This document shows, one piece after another, positions 1 through 8,884 of a DNA stretch of 64,000 nt. The notes under the pieces were generated by a model that worked only from the letters and a program-made list of their open reading frames with translations, was not told the DNA's origin and ran no database searches. Source of the stretch: Bacillota bacterium (GTDB lineage: Bacteria; Bacillota; Clostridia; Lachnospirales; Lachnospiraceae); assembly GCA_023392615.1 (NCBI GenBank), contig JAEVYT010000012.1:44188-108187 (forward strand), read 5' to 3'. Made by a program: the position numbers and the translations under genes. How positions within the stretch are numbered: position 1 is the first letter of the stretch; each line of letters opens with the position of its first letter.

Positions 1-37
1 CTTTATTTAAAACATTACGAATTGCTTGTTGAATCAT
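1..37 (-). CDS. trpD: Anthranilate phosphoribosyltransferase, N-terminus only (runs off the window)
   Basis: Only the first twelve codons are present, reading MIQQAIRNVLNK on the minus strand, preceded by a strong GGAGGA ribosome site at 42-47. The start resembles the first helix of TrpD proteins, and its place directly after trpG matches the usual trpE-trpG-trpD order. TrpD would transfer phosphoribosyl from PRPP to anthranilate. The 174-bp gap after trpG is longer than expected inside a tight operon, and I see no clear terminator or promoter in it. The identification rests on position and a very short match. Confidence 0.6.
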   Translation of the reverse strand, partial: MIQQAIRNVLNK

Positions 38-211
38 ATTATCCTCCAATCTACCACTCTAGGCGGTTATCAAAAACAATTTTTATATTTGTTCCTATAT
101 AACAAGTGCTGATTTTTCTTTTTTATATTAATTACATTTTAAATGTACTTCTCAATCTTGACTAAAAAATTCAGGAATTTGTTGACCATAAATACCTTAA
201 GTCTTAGTTAA

Positions 212-787
212 CTACATAATCCTAATTTTTAAGAAATTCTTCATGATAGTATCACCCATCGGTGTCAAAATTGACTCCGGGTGAAACTGCACTCCGTATA
301 CATCGTACTGCCTATGCTGAACCGCCATAATCTCACCTTCATCATCCTCGGCAATTACCAGTAGCTCATCTGGTAAGCTTTCCTTTTTTGCAATAAGCGA
401 ATGATATCTTGCTGCCTGAATAATCGGTGGTAACCCATGAAAGATTAAACTACCGTTCGCTACATGAATATTACTTTGTTTACCGTGCATCAACTGCTTA
501 GCTAAAGTTATCTGTGCGCCAAACACTTCACAGATACCTTGATGCCCTAAGCATACTCCAAGGATAGGAACCACACCCTTAAGCTCTTTTACAACATCCT
601 CGCATACCCCTGCATCCTTTGGATATCCTGGCCCCGGTGAAAGAATAATATGCGAAGGTTTTAAATTACGAATCTCTTCTACAGTCAATTCATCATTACG
701 TATTACTTTGATATCTGGGTTAATGCTTCCGGCTAATTGTACTAAGTTATAGGAAAAACTATCATAATTATCAATAAGTAATATCAT
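212..787 (-). CDS. trpG: Anthranilate synthase glutamine amidotransferase subunit (TrpG/PabA family)
   Basis: A 191-residue class I glutamine amidotransferase that supplies ammonia from glutamine to the TrpE subunit for anthranilate synthesis in tryptophan biosynthesis. The catalytic triad is visible: the nucleophile in GVCLGHQ (Cys79) and HPES (His169, Glu171). The oxyanion-type SPGPG motif lies near residue 50. Length is normal for a stand-alone subunit. The start ATG overlaps the trpE stop codon by one base (TAATG), which suggests translational coupling with trpE. In some clostridia the same subunit also serves p-aminobenzoate synthase; the position after trpE makes the tryptophan role primary. 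Confidence 0.93.
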   Translation of the reverse strand: MILLIDNYDSFSYNLVQLAGSINPDIKVIRNDELTVEEIRNLKPSHIILSPGPGYPKDAGVCEDVVKELKGVVPILGVCLGHQGICEVFGAQITLAKQLMHGKQSNIHVANGSLIFHGLPPIIQAARYHSLIAKKESLPDELLVIAEDDEGEIMAVQHRQYDVYGVQFHPESILTPMGDTIMKNFLKIRIM

Positions 788-2262
788 TATTCATTCACCT
801 CACTTGCTTTAAGGATTGCTTCAATTACCGCTTTTGCTTTATTTTCGGATTCTTCATACTCTTTCTCCGGTACACTGTCAGCTACGATTCCTCCACCTGC
901 TTGCACATATACCTTATCATTCTTTTTTACTGCCATACGAATCGCGATACAGGTATCCATATTGCCGGTAAAGTCGATATAACCAATCGCTCCGCCATAT
1001 ATACCTCTTGGACCTTTTTCCTGCTCTTCTATGATTTCACACGCTCTAATCTTTGGTGCACCAGATAAAGTACCTGCAGGAAGGATTGCTTCAATCGCAT
1101 CCAGTGCATCTTTATCCTTTCTTTTTAACCCTTCCACCTCAGAAGTGATATGCATAATTCTTGAATATCTCTGAATTCTCATATAATCCGTAACCTTTAC
1201 TCCAGCAAATTCTGATATCTTTCCCAGATCATTTCTTCCAAGATCCACGAGCATATTGTGTTCGGATAATTCTTTTGCGTCTGCTAATAGCTCAGTCTCT
1301 AACGCATCATCTTCTTCCTTATCCTTGCCTCTTGGTCTGGAACCAGCGATAGGAAATGTAGTTAATTTATCATCTTTTAGCCTTACCAAAGTCTCCGGTG
1401 AGGTACTAATTAGTTGTACATCATCATTTTGCATAAAAACCATATATGGGGAAGGGTTTGTCGTTCTAAGTACTCTATATGCATTAAGAAGATTATCCTG
1501 ATATTCCGTCTCAAATCTTCTGGAGATAACTGCCTGGAAGATATCACCGTTCACGATGTATTCCTTAGTCTTTTCAACCATCTTACAGTATTCCTCTTTG
1601 GTTACATTACAGGTAAAGGAAGGTTTTGTTGATGTATATTGCTTCGTGAAGGGTGTAAGTTCTGTAATAAATCGATGTAAATTCTCAATATCTGAAACCG
1701 CTTTCCCATAGTTTTCAAGAACCTTATCCGTCTTCATATTGACCACAATTGAAATCTTCTGTTTTAAGTGATCGTAGGCAATCACTTTGTCAAATAACAT
1801 TAAATCAAAATCATTAAACTCACTTCTTTGTAGCTTTAGAATCGGTTCCGCATATCCGATCATAGCATAGGAAAAGTATCCCACAAGTCCGCCGGCAAAT
1901 GGTGGTAGATCCACTAACTTTGGTGCTTTATACTCCTTTAATAAATCTCTTAACACTTCGAAAGGCTTATCTGTTTGAAATACTTTCTTCTCATGATGCT
2001 TATCTTCAATTGTTACGACCTTATCCTTACAAGTAACGTGAACAATAGGATTAAACCCTAGAAAGGAATATCTTCCCCATTTTTCTCCACCTTCTACGCT
2101 TTCCAGAAGATAATATCGCTTGCTTATCTCCGAGATTTTACGTAACAATGTAATCGGTGTAATGATATCAGCATAGATTTCCTTACATATAGGAATAATA
2201 CTATACTCTTTTGACAATGTTTCAATTTCTGAACTACTTGGTGTAATCATAGTTTTTACCAT
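787..2262 (-). CDS. trpE: Anthranilate synthase component I
   Basis: Chorismate-using subunit that makes anthranilate, the first committed step to tryptophan. The N-terminal domain carries the LLES motif and following WGRYSF stretch that form the tryptophan feedback site in this family. The C-terminal chorismate-binding domain shows GDIFQAV, PAGTLSGAPK and GGAIGYIDF blocks. At about 490 residues it is full length. The start is uncertain: ATG at 2262 is used here, with GTG at 2271 and ATG at 2250 as alternatives, because no strong ribosome site is well spaced to any of them. It is the first gene of the operon behind a Trp T-box and is coupled to trpG by a TAATG overlap. Confidence 0.95.
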   Translation of the reverse strand: MVKTMITPSSSEIETLSKEYSIIPICKEIYADIITPITLLRKISEISKRYYLLESVEGGEKWGRYSFLGFNPIVHVTCKDKVVTIEDKHHEKKVFQTDKPFEVLRDLLKEYKAPKLVDLPPFAGGLVGYFSYAMIGYAEPILKLQRSEFNDFDLMLFDKVIAYDHLKQKISIVVNMKTDKVLENYGKAVSDIENLHRFITELTPFTKQYTSTKPSFTCNVTKEEYCKMVEKTKEYIVNGDIFQAVISRRFETEYQDNLLNAYRVLRTTNPSPYMVFMQNDDVQLISTSPETLVRLKDDKLTTFPIAGSRPRGKDKEEDDALETELLADAKELSEHNMLVDLGRNDLGKISEFAGVKVTDYMRIQRYSRIMHITSEVEGLKRKDKDALDAIEAILPAGTLSGAPKIRACEIIEEQEKGPRGIYGGAIGYIDFTGNMDTCIAIRMAVKKNDKVYVQAGGGIVADSVPEKEYEESENKAKAVIEAILKASEVNE

Positions 2263-2374
2263 ATTTTCCACTGATGGATGAAAAATTCCTTTCTATATAT
2301 TTAAGAAATTATTAGTGCTTGATAACATTGCCTTCATAACCTTATATCTAAGAAGAATAAAGTATTAGAGCAAT

Positions 2375-2655
2375 AAAAAAAGCCTCTGTCTCTGTATTCT
2401 ACAGGGACAAAAGCTAAAGCTTCTGCGGTACCACCCGGTTTGGTGTATAAAAAACACCCTCTCATTTTGCATACCATCATATGCACCCCACTGATAACGG
2501 ACAGGGTTCCCGTAAGCGCCTACTTTCTATGATAAGATTTTGGGCTTCCCTCACAAGTCCATTCAGCTAAACTTTCGTAACCGCATTCACACCAACAGCG
2601 GCTCTCTGGATACAAACAGTAAAACTTACTTCTCTTGTTCATCGGTTTCTTTATT
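2375..2655 (-). promoter_or_regulatory. Tryptophan T-box leader riboswitch of the trp operon
   Basis: On the minus strand the leader contains the T-box core GGGTGGTACCGC (2425-2436), which pairs with the free CCA end of uncharged tRNA. An AGAGAG bulge motif lies in stem I, and a specifier loop reads GAA-TGG-AC with TGG (Trp) at 2559-2561. The antiterminator region is followed by an intrinsic terminator (2375-2418) whose 16-bp stem ends in a run of seven T. By established T-box logic, uncharged tRNA-Trp would stabilise the antiterminator and switch on trpE. The specifier codon agrees with the downstream genes. Confidence 0.93.
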
Positions 2656-2662
2656 TACACGA

Positions 2663-2692
2663 ATTATAACAATGGACATAATAATTTGTCAA
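2663..2692 (-). promoter_or_regulatory. Sigma-A-type promoter of the trp T-box transcript
   Basis: TTGACA at 2687-2692 and TATAAT at 2663-2668 on the minus strand, separated by 18 bp; both boxes match the consensus perfectly. Transcription would begin close to 2655, a few bases before the T-box stem I. Confidence 0.85.
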
Positions 2693-2818
2693 GTATCTTA
2701 TTCCATTAATTGTTTATGTTTTTTAAAATCGTTAATTAAAGTATCAATTCTTACCTATTAATATGTAAGTTATCATATATCTTATAAATCACATTAGAGT
2801 ATGTTATAAGTTGAATTA

Positions 2819-2847
2819 TTGACATCCCATATTAAATACGATATATT
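2819..2847 (+). promoter_or_regulatory. Promoter of purE
   Basis: TTGACA (2819-2824), 17-bp spacer, TATATT (2842-2847). The start site would lie about 30 bases before the purE ATG, too short a leader for a purine riboswitch. Confidence 0.75.
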
Positions 2848-2882
2848 TACATCAAAAATCAACCACATAAAGGAGACTATTT

Positions 2883-3374
2883 ATGAGTAAAAAAGTAGCT
2901 ATTCTCATGGGCAGCGACAGTGATCTTCCTGTTTTAAAAGGAACCATCAATACTCTGAAAAATTTTGGTATCAGCGTGGAGGCACATGTAATGAGTGCTC
3001 ACCGTACCCCTTCACAGGCATGTAATTTTGCTTCATCCGCAAGAACAAACGGATTTGGTGTTATCATTTGTGCTGCAGGTAAAGCTGCTCATCTAGCAGG
3101 TGTTGTAGCAGCGCACACAACATTACCCGTTATTGGTATACCGATTAAGTCTTCTACCATGGACGGATTAGATTCTCTTCTATCTACAGTCCAGATGCCA
3201 AAGGGAATTCCTGTTGCAACCGTAGCAATTGACGGTTCAGATAATGCAGCAATTTTAGCTGCTCAGATTCTTGGTGTATATGATGAAGATTTAGAACAAA
3301 AACTTGCAAAAATGAAAAAAGATATGGAAGATGAAGTGGTTGCAAAGGATACGAAACTTCAAAGCGAAATCTAG
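2883..3374 (+). CDS. purE: N5-carboxyaminoimidazole ribonucleotide mutase
   Basis: Purine biosynthesis enzyme of the PurE family that converts N5-CAIR to CAIR. The 163-residue protein shows MGSDSDLP near the start, the SAHRTP catalytic block around residue 42, an AGKAAHLAGVVAAHT substrate loop, and SLLSTVQMPKGIPV. The last block fits class I PurE, which works with PurK, rather than the AIR carboxylase class II; no purK lies in this window. The ATG follows AAAGGAGA at good spacing. It is a lone gene with its own promoter and a downstream intrinsic terminator, so it is probably monocistronic here. Confidence 0.94.
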   Translation: MSKKVAILMGSDSDLPVLKGTINTLKNFGISVEAHVMSAHRTPSQACNFASSARTNGFGVIICAAGKAAHLAGVVAAHTTLPVIGIPIKSSTMDGLDSLLSTVQMPKGIPVATVAIDGSDNAAILAAQILGVYDEDLEQKLAKMKKDMEDEVVAKDTKLQSEI

Positions 3375-3497
3375 ATCTGATTTATAATACCATTTTAATT
3401 AAATTAGTTCCTATCAACCATGAACAAAGCATACCATAATCTCCTTCAATTACCACCCGTTATGGTGATATTTTCTATCATATTATGCTAATATTAG

Positions 3498-3540
3498 GAA
3501 CAGATAGGAATTTTAATATATTACCTATCTGTTCTTTTTT
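3498..3540 (+). terminator. Intrinsic terminator after purE
   Basis: GAACAGATAGG pairs with CCTATCTGTTC (11-bp stem, 15-base loop) followed by a run of six T. Confidence 0.85.
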
Positions 3541-3551
3541 GTCTATTTTTA

Positions 3552-3580
3552 TTGACATAGGTTGCTAAATAAGTTATATT
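3552..3580 (+). promoter_or_regulatory. Promoter of the DUF2294 gene
   Basis: TTGACA (3552-3557), 17-bp spacer, TATATT (3575-3580), about 15 bases before the start-site region of the gene at 3603. Confidence 0.75.
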
Positions 3581-3602
3581 TAAAAAAATTGAGGTGGTTA
3601 CT

Positions 3603-3968
3603 ATGACAAAAGGCCAATTAGAAGCAAAGCTGAGTGAAGCGGTCAGCAAATTCGAGTTTGAATACATGGGTCGAGGGCCAAAGCTAATCCGTACCCACAT
3701 TATAAATGATATGATACTTATCCGATTAACCGGCGTATTAAGTCCTTCGGAACAAAAGCTTACAGATAATCTTCAGGGTATAGAGTTGTTGAAAAAATTA
3801 CGCTCTACTTTATTTGAGGGTGGACGCGAATACTTAGAATCATTTATTACTGACATTATTGATGTTAATATTATAAGTACTCATTTTGATATTAGCACAA
3901 AAACCGGCGAGAAAATAATAGTCATAACCACAGACCGAAATATTGACGAATTCATTATAACAAAATAG
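3603..3968 (+). CDS. DUF2294 / MpsC-like domain protein
   Basis: A 121-residue soluble protein resembling the DUF2294 family, now often labelled MpsC for a proposed link to sodium-coupled membrane-potential systems. Typical features are the GRGPKLIRTHI block near residue 24 and the LIRLTGVLSPSEQ block that follows. I start it at ATG 3603 because GAGGTGG at 3591-3597 is a well-spaced ribosome site for it; a GTG at 3594 lies inside that site. It has its own promoter and terminator and no mps-type partner nearby, so its role here is open. Confidence 0.72.
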   Translation: MTKGQLEAKLSEAVSKFEFEYMGRGPKLIRTHIINDMILIRLTGVLSPSEQKLTDNLQGIELLKKLRSTLFEGGREYLESFITDIIDVNIISTHFDISTKTGEKIIVITTDRNIDEFIITK

Positions 3969-4015
3969 AACGGACGACGAATAAATTAACTTTTTAATAG
4001 GTTAAGTTAGTAGTA

Positions 4016-4054
4016 AGCCGATATCTTAGTTATAGTCTAGGATAGCGGCTTTTT
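4016..4054 (+). terminator. Intrinsic terminator after the DUF2294 gene
   Basis: AGCCGATATC and GATAGCGGCT form an imperfect stem followed by TTTTTATA. Confidence 0.75.
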
Positions 4055-4118
4055 ATATAGTAATTTCATACAATTATTATTTCATTAATAATAAATATTT
4101 TCAAAGGAGACGTGGAAG

Positions 4119-6005
4119 ATGTTAAACTCAAAGGATTATTTGCAGAAACTAGATTTAGACAGCGAAGTAAAGAACATACTGACAAATAGCAAGCGATTGA
4201 TATTCCCCAAAACAAGAGCTGAATTAATTGATTTAAGCTTTGGTAATGAAACCTCCGATTATTTTGAAGTTGGATACCCTGTAAAAGAGAAAGGATTTGT
4301 AATCGAGGCAAATATAACACGTTGCAAAAATGGCGTAGCTATTAATTATACGGAAGATTATATGCGTCGTCGTGACCCAGACAGTCTTGTTATTGGTGAC
4401 GACAAAGAAACAGACAAACCAAGATTTAAAGATCTTTATAATGCTGAATTTGAGCCATTGCGTAAAGAAACTTTTTCTTGGTTATCTGATCAGGATTTAA
4501 TTGTTCTCCCTTTTAAAGCAGGTGGTTATGAGTATGGTTACGATGCTCTTCTTATCGCTCCATCAAATGCAGCTTTCTTCGCATGTGGTCTTGCAGATTT
4601 ACAGGGATTTTTAAGTATCGACGAAATCAGTGATAATTTTACACCTAAGGCAATTGTTTATCTTGCACCTCCTTTCCGTCACACTCATTTTGACGGAAAG
4701 CAGATTGTTGTTCATAACAGACTTGATGAAGTACATGAAATCTTCTCTTACAACCTATATCCGGGACCTAGTGCAAAAAAAGGCATCTATGGTGTTCTCT
4801 TAAATATCGGTGAACGTGAAGGTTGGGTAACTGCCCACGCTTCTACTGTTAAGGTTATTACACCATATGATAATGAAATAGTTATCATGCACGAAGGAGC
4901 TTCCGGCGGCGGTAAAAGTGAAATGATCGAGCCAGCTCATAGAGCTGCTGATGGCCGTTTAATACTTGGTGAAAACTTAGTAACAGGCGAAAAATACTAC
5001 TTTGAATTATCCGAATCCTGCGAGCTTCGTCCGGTAACGGATGATATGGCTCTTTGCCATCCAAAGATGCAAAATAGCAGTAAAAAATTAGTGGTTAATG
5101 ATGCAGAAAATGCTTGGTTCTTACGTTTAGATCATGTTACCGAATACGGTACTTCTCCACAGTATGAAAAAATATTTACTCAGCCATCTGAGCCATTAGT
5201 GTTCTTTAACATTCAAGCAGTTCCGAATTCAACTTGTCTTGTATGGGAGCATACAATCGATTCTAACGGAAAACCTTGTCCGAACCCTAGAGCGATTCTT
5301 CCAAGACGACTCGTGCCTGATATCGTATCCGAATCAGTTGAGGTTGATGTACGAAGCTTCGGAGTAAGAACTCCACCTTGTACAAAGGAAAGCCCTTCCT
5401 ACGGTATTCTTGGTATGTTCCATATCCTCCCTCCTGCTCTTGCATGGTTATGGAGATTGGTGGCTCCTCGTGGTTATAACAATCCTAGTATCGTTGGTGG
5501 TCAAGGGATGGTAAGTGAAGGTGTTGGTTCCTACTGGCCTTTCGCTACTGGAAAGCTGGTAAAACAGGCAAATTTATTACTTGATCAAATTATACAATCA
5601 ACCAGTACTAGATATGTGTTAATTCCAAATCAGCATATTGGTGTATATAAAGTAAGCTTTAATCCTCAATGGATTGCAAGAGAATATATTGCAAGACGTG
5701 GTAGTGCTAAATTCAAACAGGAACATTTGAAAGAAGCTCGTTGTACTCTTCTAGGCTACGGTCTTGATTCCTTAAAAGTTGATGGCCAGTATATCCGCAA
5801 AGCATTCTTACAGCCGGAGAGACAGCAAGAAGTAGGAACTGAAGGTTATGATGCAGGTGCTACTATCTTAATCGATTTCTTCAAGCAAGAAGCTGCTAAG
5901 TTCAATACCGAGGAATTAAATCCTCTTGGCAAGCAGATTATTGAATGTTTATTACGTGATGCTCCATTACAGGATTACATTGATTTAATACCAATGAGAT
6001 TTTAA
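4119..6005 (+). CDS. DUF4914 family protein with a PEPCK-like P-loop
   Basis: A 628-residue cytosolic protein with no signal peptide or membrane segment, resembling the DUF4914 family of unknown function found mainly in anaerobes. A clear nucleotide-binding loop, GASGGGKS, lies at residues 260-267. Its style (G-A-S-G-x-G-K-S) recalls the loops of ATP-dependent PEP carboxykinase and HPr kinase rather than typical AAA or ABC proteins. A conserved-looking LIPNQHIGVYKVSF block lies near residue 507. The ATG follows AAAGGAGA. The gene stands alone. A kinase or phosphotransferase role is possible from the P-loop but not shown. Confidence 0.72.
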   Translation: MLNSKDYLQKLDLDSEVKNILTNSKRLIFPKTRAELIDLSFGNETSDYFEVGYPVKEKGFVIEANITRCKNGVAINYTEDYMRRRDPDSLVIGDDKETDKPRFKDLYNAEFEPLRKETFSWLSDQDLIVLPFKAGGYEYGYDALLIAPSNAAFFACGLADLQGFLSIDEISDNFTPKAIVYLAPPFRHTHFDGKQIVVHNRLDEVHEIFSYNLYPGPSAKKGIYGVLLNIGEREGWVTAHASTVKVITPYDNEIVIMHEGASGGGKSEMIEPAHRAADGRLILGENLVTGEKYYFELSESCELRPVTDDMALCHPKMQNSSKKLVVNDAENAWFLRLDHVTEYGTSPQYEKIFTQPSEPLVFFNIQAVPNSTCLVWEHTIDSNGKPCPNPRAILPRRLVPDIVSESVEVDVRSFGVRTPPCTKESPSYGILGMFHILPPALAWLWRLVAPRGYNNPSIVGGQGMVSEGVGSYWPFATGKLVKQANLLLDQIIQSTSTRYVLIPNQHIGVYKVSFNPQWIAREYIARRGSAKFKQEHLKEARCTLLGYGLDSLKVDGQYIRKAFLQPERQQEVGTEGYDAGATILIDFFKQEAAKFNTEELNPLGKQIIECLLRDAPLQDYIDLIPMRF

Positions 6006-6037
6006 TTAATAACGTGCACCCAACGGCGCCCTAATAT

Positions 6038-6099
6038 AAGGGCTGTTTCGAAATAATTATTCATTCAGAATATTTATTTTGAAACATGCCCTTGTATTT
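6038..6099 (+). terminator. Long inverted repeat, probable terminator after the DUF4914 gene
   Basis: AAGGGCTGTTTCGAAATAA pairs imperfectly with TTATTTTGAAACATGCCCTT across a loop of about 16 bases, followed by TGTATTTT. It belongs to the group of GGCTGTT-arm hairpins seen repeatedly in this window. Confidence 0.6.
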
Positions 6100-6177
6100 T
6101 GGCTCTTTGTCAAGAATCATCTATTGACGAAATTAATGGATGTAATTTCACTCACATTGCTCTTCTATCTACTTATG

Positions 6178-6498
6178 TTATAATCTATTCTTACCGGTAT
6201 ATCCTCCGAAACCTCCTTTTACGTTAATCACATCAAATCCTGCTCTCGATAGAGCATTAACAGTCCCTGAGCTTCTCCCTCCGGATTGACACATAATATA
6301 GTATTTTTTGTCTTTGTTCAGATATTTTGTCGGAGCTGCGAGTAACTGCCCCATTGGTATATTCTTCGAATTTTTAATACTCCCATGCTTATACTCAAAA
6401 GGCTCTCTAATATCAATTAGATTAATATCCGTTAGCATCGGATCAATCTCATTAATATGAATCGAATTAGCAACATCTTTTTGGAATAAAGTAAACAT
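6178..6498 (-). CDS. Single-domain rhodanese-like protein
   Basis: A 106-residue rhodanese domain of the sulfurtransferase type. The active-site loop CQSGGRS (Cys near residue 70) follows a YYIMC strand, and the family's LIDIREPFEYKHGSI block is near residue 27. There is no signal peptide, so it should act in the cytosol, moving sulfane sulfur in thiol or cofactor metabolism. The start has a GGAG ribosome site (AAAGGAGAATATT-ATG). It is transcribed divergently from the flavin-type oxidase gene at 6742 and shares its 243-bp upstream region. Confidence 0.85.
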   Translation of the reverse strand: MFTLFQKDVANSIHINEIDPMLTDINLIDIREPFEYKHGSIKNSKNIPMGQLLAAPTKYLNKDKKYYIMCQSGGRSSGTVNALSRAGFDVINVKGGFGGYTGKNRL

Positions 6499-6741
6499 AA
6501 TATTCTCCTTTCAAACTATCCAATATTTAATTTCTATAATGTATTTATACTTCAAAAAGAAATATAAGTATGTGACAATATTACATTGGCAATCAGTAAT
6601 CCGTAATTAATATCAAATCATTTAGCATCATGCTTAATAGATTCTTTATAACCTGTGCAAATGCACATCTATTTTTATACTATCATTTTTGGTAATTCAT
6701 GTTATAATAAGGCAATATAAAAGTGAAATGAGGTAAATTTA

Positions 6742-7221
6742 ATGAGAAGAAAAGACCGAGAAATAACAGATTTAGATGAGATACTTAAAATCATGAAAAA
6801 ATGTGACGTATGCAATATCGCTTTCTTTGATAAGGAATACCCCTATATTATTCCGATGAACTTTGGATTTTCTAGTAGAAATGGTGAAACAGCTCTTTAT
6901 TTTCACTGTGCGCTCGCCGGTAAAAAGTTGGATTTGCTTCGTTCTAATCCAAAGGTTGGTTTTGAGATGGATTGTTCCCATAATTTAGTTATTGAAGAAC
7001 TTGATTGTGAATGTACGATGGAGTTCGAGAGTATCTGTGGCAACGGAACGATTGAAATCCTCCCAGAGGATCAAAAAATCGCAGCCTTAGGAGAGTTAAT
7101 GAAACAATACAAGAAGCAACCTGGCATGAACTTTAATGAAAAATATGTGAAGGCAATAGAAGTATTGAAGCTAACCGTAAATGAGATAACCGGAAAACAT
7201 CTGGATCGTAATCACGGATAA
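6742..7221 (+). CDS. Pyridoxamine 5'-phosphate oxidase-like flavoprotein (NimA-type)
   Basis: A 159-residue protein of the FMN-binding split-barrel fold, closest in style to NimA/5-nitroimidazole-resistance-type proteins. The opening MRRKDREITDLDEI, the PYIIPMNFGF strand near residue 35, and YFHCALAGKKLDLL are typical of that group. Such proteins bind FMN or heme and may reduce nitro compounds, but most chromosomal members have no known substrate. The ATG follows GAGGT. A TATAAT at 6703-6708 could be its -10 box, without a good -35. A bidirectional terminator follows. Confidence 0.82.
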   Translation: MRRKDREITDLDEILKIMKKCDVCNIAFFDKEYPYIIPMNFGFSSRNGETALYFHCALAGKKLDLLRSNPKVGFEMDCSHNLVIEELDCECTMEFESICGNGTIEILPEDQKIAALGELMKQYKKQPGMNFNEKYVKAIEVLKLTVNEITGKHLDRNHG

Positions 7222-7267
7222 ACTCTATTCATTTAAATGCTTTTAGTATAATCATAGTGAAATATAC

Positions 7268-7307
7268 AGAGACTACGGATAAGCATAACCCCGTAGTCTC
7301 TCATTTT
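7268..7307. terminator. Bidirectional terminator between convergent genes
   Basis: AGAGACTACGG and CCGTAGTCTCT form a perfect 11-bp stem with a 12-base loop, lying between the convergent genes ending at 7221 and 7310. Confidence 0.8.
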
Positions 7308-7309
7308 AT

Positions 7310-8257
7310 CTATTCTACTATTTCGAGTCCGCCATTGGTGCCAATTCCTTCATAAAGAATATTACCTTGACGATCCGAAAATCTTAATTTCACCACTGCA
7401 TTCGTACTTTCTGAAATTCTGCGACACATTTGTCCTTTTACGGGTGCAATTATTTTCCCACCTTCGTTGTATTGGATACTCAGATCCAAACGAAAGCGGC
7501 AATCACGTGTAGTAATTCTTAGTCTGTTTTCATTATAGTATAACATTTTAATCCAAGATCCATTATACGTGGTAAACATGAATATACGATCATGATATCG
7601 TAGCATTATGATAAATCCAAGAAAACTTCCCTTCAGAAAAGGAACATCCGCAATATTTACAGACAATGATACATCATCCGGCTGAAAGTGATTTGATTGA
7701 AACCAAACCCAGGATTTTGGCATTGATATGCCCCAATCCTTTTCAATATATCCGATTCCATCTGTAAAATCGATTTTTTTACCAGAAATATTGAGATGAC
7801 CGATAATCTCATTTTGAATGCATATTATGTCATGATGACATTCCATAAAGGGTAGATATAAGAAAGGTCCCATTACACCCGGACGAAAAATCGTCCTTGG
7901 AAACTCCATAATATCTCTAAAATACAAATCCCCTTGTATACTTAGTTCCTTGCCATCAATATTTAACCTAATTCTACTCTTAGAGAAATAATTCTCTCCA
8001 ATCATGATTTCGAACTTATTTTCATTATAACGAAACTCATCGAGATCATAATGAAAGTAACTCACGTTATTATCCGAATCAAGCACCTGTATAAAAGCAT
8101 GTGTATCCCACTCTCCTATTGATATGCCGGGAATAATAGCATATGTGCTTTCCATCCTGCAGTCGGTGATTTTAAAATACCAGCCCTCAAAATAACGCTT
8201 CTTTTTATATTTTCCTTGAAAAATATCCGGATTTAGTAATCTTCTTAAACAATACAT
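7310..8257 (-). CDS. Tocopherol cyclase-like beta-barrel protein
   Basis: A 315-residue protein matching the bacterial tocopherol-cyclase-like family. The hallmark KRYFEGWYFKI motif sits near residue 20 and GYIEKDWG, followed by WVWFQSNHF, around residue 155. Plant members close the chromanol ring of vitamin E, but clostridial members have no tocopherol pathway and their substrate is unknown. There is no signal peptide. The ATG follows AAAGGA at good spacing. It lies next to the DUF2892 gene, which is upstream on the same strand and only 51 bases away, so the two may be co-transcribed. Confidence 0.82.
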   Translation of the reverse strand: MYCLRRLLNPDIFQGKYKKKRYFEGWYFKITDCRMESTYAIIPGISIGEWDTHAFIQVLDSDNNVSYFHYDLDEFRYNENKFEIMIGENYFSKSRIRLNIDGKELSIQGDLYFRDIMEFPRTIFRPGVMGPFLYLPFMECHHDIICIQNEIIGHLNISGKKIDFTDGIGYIEKDWGISMPKSWVWFQSNHFQPDDVSLSVNIADVPFLKGSFLGFIIMLRYHDRIFMFTTYNGSWIKMLYYNENRLRITTRDCRFRLDLSIQYNEGGKIIAPVKGQMCRRISESTNAVVKLRFSDRQGNILYEGIGTNGGLEIVE

Positions 8258-8308
8258 ATATATTGGGTTCCTTTGATTGAGAATAATATAATTCGATGTT
8301 AATGATAA

Positions 8309-8767
8309 CTATTGTTTTTCAGCTTTCGCTAAAGCATCCTCGGGGTTTGGTGATTCACCGTTAAAATCTCCTCGAATAATCTTTAAAGCAGTTTTTTCCG
8401 CATATATTTCATCAGCTGTACGAACACCCCACTTACGAATCAAAGGTAATATAGGGCACCAACCCTGTAAAGCATGCTGAATCATAAAGCCTGCAACTGC
8501 CCCGGTAACCAAAAACCATGCACGACTCATTCTGACTCCCATATAAGAGCTTAATAATAGTAATAGGGATGCATTCACTTGTAATACGCGTTCTGTATCC
8601 CATTCTTGATTTAATTGACTGATTCTCTGCGTGATCTCCGGTTCATTGCAGTTTTTAAATATCTTAAGACTACTCAGAGTTTGATTTCTAATATCCTCGT
8701 TAATCTTTGGATCGGTTTTCATCACTACCTTCTGACAGGTAGGAGGTAGAATACATTTTCTTTTCAT
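8309..8767 (-). CDS. DUF2892 family membrane protein
   Basis: A 152-residue protein with one hydrophobic hairpin region (about residues 67-105) containing the family's HALQGWCPILPLIRKWGV motif, typical of DUF2892 inner-membrane domains found on YgaP-like rhodaneses. The N-terminal 60 residues are polar and include CILPPTC. No rhodanese domain is fused here. A strong AAGGTGGTG ribosome site precedes the ATG. It is probably the first gene of a pair with the tocopherol-cyclase-like gene. Function unknown; a link to sulfur or membrane quality control is only inferred from family fusions. Confidence 0.75.
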   Translation of the reverse strand: MKRKCILPPTCQKVVMKTDPKINEDIRNQTLSSLKIFKNCNEPEITQRISQLNQEWDTERVLQVNASLLLLLSSYMGVRMSRAWFLVTGAVAGFMIQHALQGWCPILPLIRKWGVRTADEIYAEKTALKIIRGDFNGESPNPEDALAKAEKQ

Positions 8768-8843
8768 ATCATCACCACCTTTTATTTTAATTTAGTATGT
8801 GTGATATAAAATAAAATATACAAATAGATGGACTTGATTGACG

Positions 8844-8875
8844 TCAAAAATGGCTGTTTCGATGTGAAACAGCCA
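8844..8875 (-). terminator. Intrinsic terminator after the O-antigen ligase-like gene
   Basis: On the minus strand TGGCTGTTTC pairs with GAAACAGCCA around a five-base loop and is followed by TTTTT. It is another GGCTGTT-arm hairpin. Confidence 0.85.
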
Positions 8876-8884
8876 TAAGAATTA

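Noticed and set aside
2772..2882. Purine or PRPP riboswitch before purE
   Set aside because: The promoter at 2819-2847 leaves a leader of only about 30 bases, too short for either aptamer.
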